A stretch of 64,000 nt of DNA from Bacillus sp. V59.32b (GCF_003429085.1 NZ_QVTC01000033.1:1-64000); one strand, 5' to 3'; numbered from the stretch's first letter, positions 8,346-17,822 are shown. Translations and numbers: made by a program. The notes: generated by a model from the letters alone, not told the origin.

Positions 8346-11262
8346 ATTGAAGTGCAACCAGTTCTTTAATTTCATCTGTGGAAAGTTCAGTGATCCAATT
8401 ATCACTTGAGATAATTTCGTCATTTAATGCTTGTTTTTTATCAAGCATGGCGTCAATTTTTTCTTCGAGCGTTCCCGTACAGATGAGTTTATGAACGTGA
8501 ACGAAACGATTCTGCCCGATTCGGTAGGCCCGGTCAGTTGCTTGATTCTCAACGGCGGGGTTCCACCAGCGGTCGAAGTGGATCACGTGGTTAGCGGCGG
8601 TGAGATTAAGGCCCGTTCCTCCTGCTTTCAAGGACAGGATGAAAATTGGGAATTCACCGTTTTGGAAGCTGGTTATCATGTCATCACGTTGTTTTTTCCC
8701 AGAGCTGCCATTTAAGAAAGGAACCTCAAAGCCGTACCGTCTTTCCAGCAATTCCTTCATCATATTGCCCATTCCGATATATTGAGTGAATATTAGGCAG
8801 CTTTCATCTTGCTCCCGCACGGCGTCCACGAGCTCAGCAAGTTTCTCAAGCTTTCCGGAGCGTTTCGGTGCCTCGCGGATGTCAGACCGGTCTTCTTTTA
8901 GATAAAGGGCAGGATGGTTACAAAGCTGCTTTAATTTTCCGAGCATCTGTAGAATCATGCCTTTTCGTTCGAACGCGGATAACTGTTCGATGTTGGCAAA
9001 CGTATCTTTGATTAACTGTTCATAAAGCGATGCCTGCTCGGCGGTCAGTGGGACAAATTCCTTTTGCTCCTGTTTATCCGGCAGGTTTAAAGCGACTTCT
9101 TTATCCCGTTTCGTCCTCCTGAGCAGGAACGGCTGAATCAAGCTTTGCAGCTCTTTGATTTTCCCTTTCTGCTCTTCACGTTCAATGCTTGTAACGTACT
9201 TTTCCTGGAATTGGCCAAGTGTGCCGAGATATCCTTTATTAATAAAGTCAAAAATGGCCCACAATTCACTTAGACGGTTTTCCATTGGCGTTCCTGTAAG
9301 GGCAACATGATGCCCACCCTTCAATTTACGTACGGCGCGAGACTGCTTGGTTTGAGAGTTTTTAATATTTTGCGCTTCATCCAAAATAATACTGTTCCAG
9401 TGTACCGACGTCAATTCGTCGTGATCCTGATGCGACAGGCCGTAAGAGGTGAGCACCACATCATAATCTGCGACAAGATGTGTGAACATTTCTCCTTTGG
9501 CACGGTTCGAGCTGTAGTGAAGGTGGACCTTCAAATCGGGTGCAAAGCGTTCAAGCTCGCGCTGCCAGTTGCCGAGGACAGAAGTCGGACAGACGATGAG
9601 CGAGGCCTGAACAGCCGGTATCGCTGAACCATCCGCAAGTTCGTCGTTACGGTCTTGCTTATTTTCTTCAATAGTCCCGACCAGCTTTTGCTGTTCTTTA
9701 ACATGCAGCAGATAAGCAATCATCTGCACCGTTTTTCCAAGCCCCATATCATCAGCAAGACAGGCGCCAAAGCCGTTTTCCCGTAAAAATAATAGCCAGC
9801 TCATGCCCAATGACTGATAAGGGCGTAAATCACCATGAAGTGCCTCGGGCGTTTCCAGGATTGCGATATTTTTGGTTTCCCGGAGCCTGCCGATCATCTT
9901 CTTTAAATCTCGGTTCAGTTCAAATTGGATTTTCAGCATGTCTTCGTCATCATCATTTTCGGCTTCATCTTCAACTTCGCCGAGAAATTCCTGTCGGAGC
10001 AAATCATTCAATTGCAATCCTTTTTTGTTAGCCTCATCCATCAGATCCTGAATCTGCTTAATAAATGACGGGTCAAGCTTTACCCATTGACCGCGGATGT
10101 AGACGAGCCTTCGTTTATCCTCGACGAGCTGTTGGAATTCATCTTCAGACAGATCCTCGCCGTTTATGGAAAATCTCCAGTCGAAGTCCATCAGTGCCTG
10201 CAGTCCGACATAGGAAGGGCCGCGAGTAGATTGGCTTTTCACTTTAGCCTTGATTTTCAAGGAGGACTCCCTAAGCGCCAACCACCAGGAAGGAAGCAGA
10301 ATTTCAGCACCGAGAAACATCAGCTTCTCGCTCGCTTCCGTCAAAAACTCCCATGCCTCGGATTCTGAAAGCTCACCCTTGAATGAACCACCTTTGTCTT
10401 TAAGCCAAGGGACCACAGTAAGCCACCGTTTCACCATTTTATTGATTTCGCTGCTATATTTATTCCATCCGCGCGGCAGCCTTTTTTCAGGAAGTGTGAT
10501 AATTTCCGTTTCGTCTTTTTTTGAACGAAGAATGATTTGCAGATTCCATGGCCCTTCTCCGCCTATCGGTTCAGATAGACGGAGCCCGATTGTGAATGGC
10601 TTGGCATCTTCGGTGATCCCAAGCCATGCGAGCCAGCTGTCCCGGTCAAAAAAGGCCTCTAGCTCTTCAGGCGAAAGACGAGTTTCCCTCAGCGCCCTTA
10701 CAGCACTTAGCCAATTCTCTTTCACCGGTGAATAGCGTTCCAGAAATACATTAGCCGACTCGTTATACCAATTACTAACGAACGTTCTAACCGTCATATC
10801 CTCGTCAGCATGATCATCTGTTTGAATCCTTTCATCCCAGAAAGAAGAAGAAAACTCCTCCTCCACTTCTGCCGGGAGCTTCCAGGCTACATGCCCGCCT
10901 TGCAGGCTTTTAAAATCAGGCATCGGTATTCCGCCGATAATGGTTTCATGGAGGATTGGTGCGGCTGACAAACAAAGGGAAGATAGCTCCGACCACTCCC
11001 AATTTATGAAAGAATTAAAGCCTTCTGTCGCAAATAAATTAAGCAGCCCCCAGGCATCGAGAATAAATACCGGCATACCTTCGATACTATCCGTATCCAA
11101 ACGGGTTCCGTAAAAGCTCGCCTCATCCCAAGTGAAAAGCAGCTTGCGGATATACTCCGTATTTATATATTGATTTTCCTCATCCACCACTGAGATCGCG
11201 TATGAACCATTCTCCAACGCAGTGGTGTTGACCTTGAATTTTCCTCTATTAAGATTAAGCAT
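8344..11262 (-). CDS. ywqA: SNF2-family DNA/RNA translocase (YwqA-like)
   Basis: Large SF2 ATPase of the SNF2/RapA group, 972 aa. Residues 1-480 are a SNF2-associated N-terminal region with an acidic stretch around 430-440. The ATPase core follows: Walker A 'ADDMGLGKT' (about 503-511), DEAQ box 'ILDEAQNIKN' (about 626), motif III 'ALTGTPMENRLSEL', and the C-terminal lobe with 'GGTGLNLTAANHVIHFDRWW' and motif VI 'DRAYRIGQ'. Such proteins move along duplex nucleic acid; RapA recycles RNA polymerase. The upstream SWIM gene overlaps its start by 8 bp, matching the B. subtilis ywqB-ywqA pair. Actual role is not known. Confidence 0.88.
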   Translation of the reverse strand: MLNLNRGKFKVNTTALENGSYAISVVDEENQYINTEYIRKLLFTWDEASFYGTRLDTDSIEGMPVFILDAWGLLNLFATEGFNSFINWEWSELSSLCLSAAPILHETIIGGIPMPDFKSLQGGHVAWKLPAEVEEEFSSSFWDERIQTDDHADEDMTVRTFVSNWYNESANVFLERYSPVKENWLSAVRALRETRLSPEELEAFFDRDSWLAWLGITEDAKPFTIGLRLSEPIGGEGPWNLQIILRSKKDETEIITLPEKRLPRGWNKYSSEINKMVKRWLTVVPWLKDKGGSFKGELSESEAWEFLTEASEKLMFLGAEILLPSWWLALRESSLKIKAKVKSQSTRGPSYVGLQALMDFDWRFSINGEDLSEDEFQQLVEDKRRLVYIRGQWVKLDPSFIKQIQDLMDEANKKGLQLNDLLRQEFLGEVEDEAENDDDEDMLKIQFELNRDLKKMIGRLRETKNIAILETPEALHGDLRPYQSLGMSWLLFLRENGFGACLADDMGLGKTVQMIAYLLHVKEQQKLVGTIEENKQDRNDELADGSAIPAVQASLIVCPTSVLGNWQRELERFAPDLKVHLHYSSNRAKGEMFTHLVADYDVVLTSYGLSHQDHDELTSVHWNSIILDEAQNIKNSQTKQSRAVRKLKGGHHVALTGTPMENRLSELWAIFDFINKGYLGTLGQFQEKYVTSIEREEQKGKIKELQSLIQPFLLRRTKRDKEVALNLPDKQEQKEFVPLTAEQASLYEQLIKDTFANIEQLSAFERKGMILQMLGKLKQLCNHPALYLKEDRSDIREAPKRSGKLEKLAELVDAVREQDESCLIFTQYIGMGNMMKELLERRYGFEVPFLNGSSGKKQRDDMITSFQNGEFPIFILSLKAGGTGLNLTAANHVIHFDRWWNPAVENQATDRAYRIGQNRFVHVHKLICTGTLEEKIDAMLDKKQALNDEIISSDNWITELSTDEIKELVALQ

Positions 11263-12880
11263 CGATCAGCTTACCCCTTTGCAATTCTTCTTGAAATGCA
11301 CGCAATCGTTTTGTCGATTCCGTTACATACTGCATGTATTCGAGGAACACCTCTTCTTTTTTCATTTTTTTATAAAGAGTTCGCATTTTTTTTAAATAAC
11401 GAACCGTCTGTTTGTAGGCAGAGCGATTTTTCATGCTGACCGTCTGTTGGACGGCATGGTAATACAGCGGTAAAACTAAAGCTGGGTCGTGTGCCGCTAT
11501 TTTTTTCAAATTCTCCGTTCCAATCACATCAATACTGATATTGCTGTAAATATGCATCTCCACCCATTTTTTGTACTGCTCCTGCTCGAACAGGAAGTTA
11601 GCATAATTCCAGTAGCTGTATGGGAGGCATTCACGGTAGAACCGTTCAAGCACATCCATCCGCTTCATCTTATAGCAGTAATGGCTCACCGGACCGGAAA
11701 AGGTTCTCACAAAGTCGTTGCCTTTATAGTAATCGTCCAACCCCTTTAGAAAGCTACCAACATTCGCATTCAGAAAATCAATGAAAGGAGCGGCGCGATG
11801 GTCCATATCAAGGTCTGACAGTAATCTTAGCCAGTAAAATACATAAGGGCAGGCATCAGCCTTAAGCTTGTCGAGTAGTAATGTGGCCTCCTTATCCCGA
11901 TTAGCCAGAATACTAAGATGGATCGCTGCGATCGTATAGGTCTGTTCTTCGATGGGATGAAGTGTTTTGGAGTCAAGCCTTTCCTGTACACGCTCAAGCT
12001 CTTGTTGCCTCCAGGCTGAATTGGTCAAAAGATAGCTCCATATCGACCGGTAAACATCAGTCTTTTCATATTCCAATGCATCCAGACCATCAAGCAGACC
12101 GATTACTTCTTTTCTGATAGCCTCCAAAAACGGATCGAAAGCGAATGGACGAGCCTGCCTGCTGACATGCTGGACAGAAGCATGCACATCCTCTGCTAGG
12201 TCATCTGCGAGCGAATAAAAAATCCTTGCAACGTTTGACTTTGTCATGTTTTCTTTAATTGTTTCCAAAGCAAGCAGCAAGGTCGTAAGGTCAGCTACAA
12301 ATGAATAGAGACTTTTCCATTCTCTTTCCAAGGGAGATTTAGACCTGACTTTTTTTAAATACAATCTGATTTTTTCATCAATTAAGTAAGGGGGGAGGTT
12401 CAAATTTGCGTCAACGATTTCTGCATAGGCTGAAGTAAAGAATTCTTTCCAGGCAGGATAGCTCTTTTCCAGCACCGAACTTGAATTTCCCTTCAGAATA
12501 TCACTTGCTCTCTGGATAGGAAGTGTTGTTTTCGGCTGGGCAGCAGGACGTCTGTTTTCCCTCCAGCTCTGAACCCAATCGCTCACACTCGCAATATTGG
12601 CATAGGAGGAAAAGAAAACAGCCATCCGGTGGCGGCAAAAAAACTCTGCTTTACAGCTGCAAGTGCTGAGAGGGGCCATATCCAAATCCAACTCGACCTT
12701 TACTGGAACTACATCCTGGACAAAAGCAGTAATCTTATCTTCTGATTCCTGCTTCCGGTACACTAGCTCCTGACGGTAGAGCATCATTCCTTTTAGAACT
12801 ACGGCGAGATTTTCTTCCTCTCCCGGATGTAACATATCTGCCAGCTGTTCAGCAAAAAACATCAACTCACTCTTCATCAT
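11255..12880 (-). CDS. ywqB: SWIM zinc-finger protein (YwqB-like)
   Basis: 541 aa, first gene of the two-gene minus-strand operon. The SWIM motif C-x-C-x5-C-x-H is visible as 'CSCKAEFFCRH' (C74, C76, C82, H84); it binds zinc and probably nucleic acid or a partner. The rest is mostly helical with no other domain I recognise. It is probably coexpressed with, and a partner of, the SNF2 ATPase, whose gene overlaps its 3' end. Two consecutive ATGs (12880 and 12877) follow GGAGG. A likely -10 (TATAAT, minus strand, 12917-12922) lies about 40 bp upstream. Confidence 0.82.
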   Translation of the reverse strand: MMKSELMFFAEQLADMLHPGEEENLAVVLKGMMLYRQELVYRKQESEDKITAFVQDVVPVKVELDLDMAPLSTCSCKAEFFCRHRMAVFFSSYANIASVSDWVQSWRENRRPAAQPKTTLPIQRASDILKGNSSSVLEKSYPAWKEFFTSAYAEIVDANLNLPPYLIDEKIRLYLKKVRSKSPLEREWKSLYSFVADLTTLLLALETIKENMTKSNVARIFYSLADDLAEDVHASVQHVSRQARPFAFDPFLEAIRKEVIGLLDGLDALEYEKTDVYRSIWSYLLTNSAWRQQELERVQERLDSKTLHPIEEQTYTIAAIHLSILANRDKEATLLLDKLKADACPYVFYWLRLLSDLDMDHRAAPFIDFLNANVGSFLKGLDDYYKGNDFVRTFSGPVSHYCYKMKRMDVLERFYRECLPYSYWNYANFLFEQEQYKKWVEMHIYSNISIDVIGTENLKKIAAHDPALVLPLYYHAVQQTVSMKNRSAYKQTVRYLKKMRTLYKKMKKEEVFLEYMQYVTESTKRLRAFQEELQRGKLIDA

Positions 12881-13101
12881 TCAGCCTCCGCATGTCCGAT
12901 TTTTTTACATCTTATTATTATACTTCATTTTGCATGGGAATTTGAAGGGAGCGACCGGGTTTTCTGAAAAACAACATTATTTCATGCAAAAAAATCATTC
13001 CTAAGGAAGGAACGAATTCACTGGCTATTTTCCATATAAGTTCTCACTAAGTTAGATCTCCGGACACAGTGTAATATAAGGTCATTCATAAAATAAGAAA
13101 C

Positions 13102-13134
13102 AAAAAACCCATAACGACATCGATTCGTCATGGG
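13102..13134 (-). terminator. terminator of the small basic ORF
   Basis: On the minus strand, CCCATGACGA pairs with TCGTTATGGG and is followed by TTTTTTG. It begins four bases after the stop codon of the ORF at 13138-13284. Confidence 0.8.
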
Positions 13135-13137
13135 TGA

Positions 13138-13284
13138 TTATGATTTTAATTTCTTTTTCTTCATTTTCTTAAGGCATTCTTTCATTCGCTTTCGTTGGCT
13201 CATTCCTGCTTGCTTTGGATTAAGCAATGGTTTTGCCAAGCTGTTTGAAAGCTGTTCGGCAGGTTTGGGATTTACTCGACTCAA
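13138..13284 (-). CDS. small basic protein, 48 aa, unknown
   Basis: Starts with TTG at 13284, eight bases after AAAGGAG. The product begins MSRVNPKPAEQLSNSLAK and ends in a lysine/arginine-rich tail (MSQRKRMKECLKKMKKKKLKS in two parts: 'MSQRKRMKECL' and 'KKMKKKKLKS'). It has one cysteine and no hydrophobic segment. The combination of a ribosome binding site, an intact frame and a terminator four bases after the stop supports a real gene. The strong basic charge suggests nucleic-acid binding or a small spore-associated protein, but I do not recognise the family. Confidence 0.6.
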   Translation of the reverse strand: MSRVNPKPAEQLSNSLAKPLLNPKQAGMSQRKRMKECLKKMKKKKLKS

Positions 13285-13714
13285 GTCTGTCTCTCCTTTG
13301 AAGTTATGCTTTTTCTTTCTAAATACCCACTTTGAATCAAAAGAAACCTAAATTAATAAATTTTTTTTCATCTTGACAATTTCCTTTAAATATTTCGAAA
13401 TTCAAGATTAAGTTATGCGTTGAAAAAATATACTTATAGTTATATTTTGTTCCTTGAGATATAGCCTTTTTAAAGAAAATGAACGTTCATCGTCCTTATT
13501 CGCTTAATATGCTCTAAAATCGAATTTTATTTTAAATTAGAAATAGTGATTAAATAGAACTAATATCGGGAAAGAAAAATCTTTTCGATATAATGGATGG
13601 TTATGTGTCATGTTAAGACGGTGCTTGAAAGCCATTTCAAACATTTTCTTAATTTCTGGAAACCTCTGTTTCTAGTACCCAAATGGGGGAGCATAGTAGA
13701 TGTGCTCTCGATGG
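13285..13714. other. A/T-rich spacer, possible short untranslated transcript
   Basis: No credible ORF. TATAAT at 13589-13594 is an isolated -10-like element without a good -35. The stretch 13600-13714, more balanced in composition than its surroundings, runs into the terminator at 13715-13751. A small RNA is possible but I recognise no family. Confidence 0.3.
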
Positions 13715-13751
13715 TCCTCAGGCAAACATATGCTTGAGGAATTTTTTTATT
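13715..13751 (+). terminator. orphan rho-independent terminator
   Basis: Stem TCCTCAgGCA/TGCtTGAGGA with a run of seven T. It has no protein-coding gene upstream on the plus strand, which raises the possibility of a small RNA, or it insulates the toxin-antitoxin promoter. Confidence 0.7.
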
Positions 13752-13773
13752 GTCTATTATCTCCTAAATTTAT

Positions 13774-13836
13774 TTATAACGTGTTATAATATGTTATAAC
13801 GTAAAATGGAATAAAATTTGTTATTACTGTTATAAA
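13774..13836. promoter_or_regulatory. phased GTTATAA operator of the Doc toxin-antitoxin operon
   Basis: TTATAAC (13774), GTTATAA (13783) and the palindrome GTTATAAC (13793) are spaced about 10 bp apart, so they face the same side of the helix. Two weaker copies, GTTATTAC (13820) and GTTATAAA (13829), follow. They lie 35-97 bp before the antitoxin start and contain -10-like TATAAT sequences. AbrB/MazE-type antitoxins usually repress their own promoter; direct binding here is inferred. Confidence 0.5.
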
Positions 13837-13870
13837 TTTTAAAGCATATGATAAAGATAGGAGTGATAAT

Positions 13871-14137
13871 ATGACGATAACGGGGGTTAAACAAGTGGAA
13901 AGAAAGGTCACAAAGGTAGGAAACAGCTTAGGTGTTACTTTTCCAGCAGAGGTTTTAGAGCACTTAAATGTAAAACAGGGCGATCAAGTTTCATTCCATT
14001 TTGAACAAGGAGCGGTAAAAATTGAAAAGGCTCGGAAAGTTCCCCTTCCGAAAGGCATTGATAACAATTTTCTTGATCTAATGAATGATATGATAAATGA
14101 GTATGATGAAACATTCAAAGGATTAGCTAAGAGATAA
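13871..14137 (+). CDS. AbrB/MazE-type antitoxin
   Basis: 88-aa predicted antitoxin. Residues 7-50 form a SpoVT-AbrB swapped-hairpin domain: 'VERKVTKVGNSLGVTFPAEV' then 'LNVKQGDQVSFHFEQGAVKI'. The C-terminal 35 residues are acidic and hydrophobic ('FLDLMNDMINEYDETF') and would wrap around and neutralise the toxin. ATG 13871 follows AGGAG. The toxin gene begins one base after its stop codon, so the two are coupled. Doc toxins are classically paired with Phd antitoxins; an AbrB-type partner is also found in Bacillus. Confidence 0.85.
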   Translation: MTITGVKQVERKVTKVGNSLGVTFPAEVLEHLNVKQGDQVSFHFEQGAVKIEKARKVPLPKGIDNNFLDLMNDMINEYDETFKGLAKR

Positions 14138-14138
14138 T

Positions 14139-14540
14139 ATGCATTATTTATCTGCGGAACACGTAATCTTTCTTAATTCACACCAGATTAATCTATACAC
14201 TCCTGGGGAAATGATGGGTGTAAAAGATTATAAGTTATTAGAAAGTGCGGTTAATCGTCCAAAGCAGAGTGCATTTGGCGAGGATGCTTATCCTACCATT
14301 ATAGAAAAAGCAGCGGCATTATATGAAAGCGTGGCTAAGAACCATGCCTTCCATAATGCGAATAAAAGAACAGCGTTTGCAGGATTATATATGTTTCTTG
14401 GATTAAATGGATTTCATTTAAAAGTTCATCCGAAACAAGCAGAGGATTTTACAGTACGAATGGTGGCCGATAAAGAATCACCAGTGAGCTTCGATGAAGT
14501 TTGTGATTGGATTGAAACATATATTCAAAAGAGGCCATAA
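14139..14540 (+). CDS. doc: Doc-family (death-on-curing) toxin
   Basis: 133-aa Fic/Doc protein. The catalytic motif reads 'HAFHNANKRTA' (H69 to A79), the Doc form HxFx(D/N)ANKR. The lysine in place of the Gly of AMP-transferring Fic proteins marks the kinase-type Doc group, which phosphorylates elongation factor Tu and stops translation. It is paired with the AbrB-type antitoxin just upstream. The stop codon is embedded in the terminator hairpin. Confidence 0.88.
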   Translation: MHYLSAEHVIFLNSHQINLYTPGEMMGVKDYKLLESAVNRPKQSAFGEDAYPTIIEKAAALYESVAKNHAFHNANKRTAFAGLYMFLGLNGFHLKVHPKQAEDFTVRMVADKESPVSFDEVCDWIETYIQKRP

Positions 14541-14556
14541 CAGGTCTCTTTTTTTC
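14530..14556 (+). terminator. terminator of the Doc operon
   Basis: Stem AGAGGCC/GGTCTCT around ATAACA, with seven T. The stem overlaps the last codons of doc. Confidence 0.75.
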
Positions 14557-14640
14557 AAACCCCTACATTTCCGCCCTCGTTTGAAAAACCAGTTGGTTGG
14601 GTACCATTTATAGAGATAAAGAAGTGCGGGAGGAATGGGC

Positions 14641-16097
14641 ATGGCTGATTTTCAAGAGAAAAATAAAGAGATGACACAAGACTTGAAAACGAGACGGTCG
14701 ATGCTTCAGTTTATTTTTCCTTTTATGATGGAGAATAGCAAGACGAAGGAGTTTACAAGCAGACTGCTGGAAGACGGTTTTGGATTTTTTGACCTGAAGG
14801 ACATGGAACAGCAGGACGCTTTCTATGGAGGCATCAAGGTTTCCCATCGTACACTTGAAAAATTTTTCCTTCCGAATATTGAACCGATTTTGTTTCCCAG
14901 GAATATTCAGTCCAAAGAAGGCATTCGACGTTTTACGAAAAACCTGGAGCTGGAGTCGAGTTTTCAATCACCACACCTGCAAACCGACTTTACAATTAAC
15001 TCAATTGACATTATGTTGTGTCCGTTCCATATTGGGATGATGAACATTCGTGTTACATTGCCTGAAGAACTGGATTACAATGATGTTCTTTATTTTGCTG
15101 ACACCTTTCGCGTATTAGAGCCGATTGTCGAAGATGAAGAAAGCACGAAAATCGGTTGTGCAAATGGATCTTATACAAAAGTGAAGGATTTTATCTTCAA
15201 TGAGCTAATCCCAAATTTGACAGATTTCATTGATCAGCAAGAGTCTAATGCTACTTATTTTGGCAGCCTGCCTTTTTTTATAGACGAGCGAATGTACGTA
15301 GTTGGACACATTTCTTTGGATGAAGACAGCTCCATTACAAAAACTGATTTATATCGTGCGAGCCAACTGAACGGTTATGACTTGGACGGCAAACCATACG
15401 TGGGTGCGTTGAACCCCGCATACATTGACCGGCATTACAAAAAAACGTCTATGATCGCTGGGGGGATGAAACTTATTTTGTCGCAAGCGAGTACCATTTC
15501 GCCTGTGTGACCAAAGCGTCCGGAAAACTTGAAGAGGCGCTTGCGAGCGAAATGTACGGTCAGCATTACTATGAGCTGCTGCTGTTCTTCTACTATAAAA
15601 TTGTGCTTTTGAAGCTGACGCATGAACATTCAAGAATCGATATTGAAAAAGACCAATCACAGACAGAACTCTTAATTATTATGATCACGGAGTTTTCTGC
15701 GAAATATTTGTTCCCGGAAGTAAATAGCACGACATCCGGGAAAGAGATCACGCATATTTTAAAGGAAGTATTTGAAATTGACCGCCTTTATGAGGATGTA
15801 GTTAAAACGCTCTCGGGCCTATATCAGAATCAAGATAAGTTAACGACAAACCGAAACAATTATTTGCTGCAAATCTTGACTATTTATACAGTCGTATCAG
15901 GGATTTACGGAATGAACCTGGTCATAGAAGACTGGAAAGGAAAAATCCGCTGGAGCAAAATTCCCGACTATAGCTTTTTTGAATACATTTCTTTGTTTGT
16001 AGCCTTATCAGGAATTGTCATTTCGGCGATATTAGGAGTTGTAGCGTTAGAGAAGTGGATTAAAGAACAGCGCAGCAAAAAAAATAAGATATTTTAG
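14641..16097 (+). pseudogene. frameshifted CorA-like two-helix membrane protein
   Basis: One gene of about 485 codons is split by a -1 frameshift. Frame 1 (from ATG 14641, after GGGAGG) runs to a stop at 15510. The continuation in the other frame is already open upstream of the apparent restart at 15507: through 15441-15510 it reads 'KNVYDRWGDETYFVASEYHF', plausible protein. The break maps to the A7 run at 15439-15445; one extra A restores a single frame. The C-terminus has two transmembrane helices with 'YGMN' after the first, as in CorA-type channels (GMN motif), followed by a basic tail. The N-terminal 350 residues are soluble and unrecognised. It may be a true pseudogene, a sequencing error or a slippage site. 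Confidence 0.65.
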
Positions 16098-16103
16098 ATG
16101 CCA

Positions 16104-16139
16104 GGGTCCTATGCACAATGCTGCATGGGGTCTTTTTTT
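16104..16139 (+). terminator. terminator after the CorA-like gene
   Basis: An imperfect hairpin with G-U pairs (GGGTCCTATGCA/TGCATGGGGTC) followed by seven T. Confidence 0.6.
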
Positions 16140-16250
16140 AGTGTTTACAAAAAAAGTTAATATTTAATATTAAATATCAATAAAATAGGTCGATATAACT
16201 AGTATAATATTCCTATAACTTATTTAAAACGAGGTTTAATGAAAAATAAC

Positions 16251-16295
16251 TTTAATTAAAAATATTTTAATTAAAAATATATTAATTAAAAATGA
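16251..16295. repeat. three 15-bp direct repeats upstream of the chemoreceptor gene
   Basis: TTTAATTAAAAATAT occurs exactly at 16251-16265 and 16266-16280. A third copy with a few changes (ATTAATTAAAAATGA) follows at 16281-16295 and covers the -35 region of the predicted sigma-D promoter. This could be a regulator site or simply a slippage product of A/T-rich DNA. Confidence 0.7.
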
Positions 16296-16308
16296 TCCCT
16301 GCCGATAT
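16282..16308 (+). promoter_or_regulatory. sigma-D-type motility promoter
   Basis: The -10 GCCGATAT at 16301-16308 is the exact sigma-D (SigD) consensus. The -35 at 16282-16285 (TTAA, 15-bp spacer) is only a partial match to TAAA. It lies 32 bp before the chemoreceptor start, and sigma-D control is normal for chemotaxis genes. Confidence 0.55.
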
Positions 16309-16340
16309 AAGTAATAACAAAAAGAAAAGAGGAATCATTT

Positions 16341-17822
16341 ATGAATGAAATCAAAGAAATGAATCACAAAACGTTACGGCAGAAAAATTTAATTATGTTC
16401 TATTCTTTTTTATTCTCTCTGGTAGTCGGAATTATCTATAGCCTTTCAACAGGAGATCTGTTGGCAAGCAGCATATACGGTGCTGAAATTCTATCGTTCG
16501 CTGTCTTATTTGCATTATTTCAATATATCTTAAAGAAAGAAATTCTATTTCCTTATATAAGCATTCTTGTAATATACGCATTTCAATTACTGCTTATTGC
16601 CCTGGATGGAGGAAGCGTGCAAAACTATCAAATCATAGCCTTCATTCAAGTCTATGCCGTTATCCAGTTCAATCCTTCCGTTTTTCTCTTAGGTTCAGGT
16701 TTAGGTCTGGTTGCTACGATTACCAACTTCTTATTAGCAGATGGCCAAGCAGCGAAGGAGGCATTTTCAGGAGGCATATTAACATTTGTTTTAACTGCTG
16801 TCTCGCTTTGGATTTTAATAAAACTCAATCAAGGTCAAGAGAAACGGGTGGAAACTTTATTATTAGATGCTGAAAAGAGCACTGTCGAGAAACAGGAGCA
16901 AAAAGAATTGCTGGAGCGTGAAGTAACCTCGATAGTCGGAAGGATTAATAACATCAACAGCCAAATCCAGCATAACTCCGATGCACAGGGGGAAATCAAA
17001 ACGGCGATAACCGAGGTGGCAGCGGGCAGCCAGACCCAAAGTGAACAAGTGACGATGATTGCCGACCATGCGCATTCCAGTGTTGCTGCCATGAACCAAA
17101 TGGAAGAAGTAACGGGCGAGTTGTTCCAGGAAACAGAAAAAACAAACACCATTGCCCGGAATGGCGAAGAAAAGGTTAACCACCTGCAAACGGAAATGAA
17201 TGATCTGAATCAACTGATCACAGATTTAAGTTCAACCTTTGAACATCTTACAAGCAAGATCTACGAAACCAATGAATTAGCGGATACAATTAAAGACATT
17301 ACAGCCCAAACGAATTTACTTGCGCTCAACGCAAGTATTGAGGCTGCCAGGGCGGGTGAGGCAGGAAAAGGCTTCTCCGTCGTGGCGGAAGAAATTCGGA
17401 AGCTGGCGGAAACAACCAAGCAAACGACGGAAAACATTGCCCAGAACCTGGTCGAAGTGAATGAAACGAATTCTATTGCCCTCGACAAGATGACCCAAAG
17501 CGCTAACAAATTTACGGAAAGCGTACAAGTGACGAAGGAAGTCTCGGATTACTTCACTGAATTGAATCAGACCGTGGAAGGATTGAACAATAAATTTGGC
17601 AACTTTGAAAGCCTAGTCAAGGATGTAAGGGGCAAGTCATCGGAGGTCGAGGTTTCCACCAATGAATTAGCCGCGATCATCGAAGAAGCTTCTTCCGGCC
17701 TTGAAGAGATGAGCGCAACCATCGAAACGATCAGCGATGATAATATCCAAATTGCCAACCATATGAAAGAGCTATCCGGAAGCGCCAATCAAATTCGTGA
17801 TAGTTTTCAATCAAACGATTGA
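16341..17822 (+). CDS. methyl-accepting chemotaxis protein with multi-helix membrane sensor
   Basis: 493-aa chemoreceptor. Residues 20-165 are about six closely spaced transmembrane helices, with no sizeable extracellular sensor domain, so it probably senses membrane state or a small or lipophilic signal. A long cytoplasmic coiled coil follows, with the conserved signalling tip containing '[16 protein letters not shown]' and '[11 protein letters not shown]' that binds CheW and CheA. There is no HAMP domain that I can see. It heads an operon with an HD-GYP phosphodiesterase and a CheW. ATG 16341 follows AGAGGA. Confidence 0.88.
   Translation: MNEIKEMNHKTLRQKNLIMFYSFLFSLVVGIIYSLSTGDLLASSIYGAEILSFAVLFALFQYILKKEILFPYISILVIYAFQLLLIALDGGSVQNYQIIAFIQVYAVIQFNPSVFLLGSGLGLVATITNFLLADGQAAKEAFSGGILTFVLTAVSLWILIKLNQGQEKRVETLLLDAEKSTVEKQEQKELLEREVTSIVGRINNINSQIQHNSDAQGEIKTAITEVAAGSQTQSEQVTMIADHAHSSVAAMNQMEEVTGELFQETEKTNTIARNGEEKVNHLQTEMNDLNQLITDLSSTFEHLTSKIYETNELADTIKDITAQTNLLALNASIEAARAGEAGKGFSVVAEEIRKLAETTKQTTENIAQNLVEVNETNSIALDKMTQSANKFTESVQVTKEVSDYFTELNQTVEGLNNKFGNFESLVKDVRGKSSEVEVSTNELAAIIEEASSGLEEMSATIETISDDNIQIANHMKELSGSANQIRDSFQSND

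Noticed and set aside
13130..13351. Plus-strand 73-residue ORF
   Set aside because: Phe-rich shadow of the small basic minus-strand gene, with no ribosome binding site; its first codons fall in the terminator.
15507..16097. Independent gene starting at 15507
   Set aside because: Its frame is open and protein-like upstream of the apparent start and no ribosome binding site precedes it; it is the rest of the frameshifted gene.
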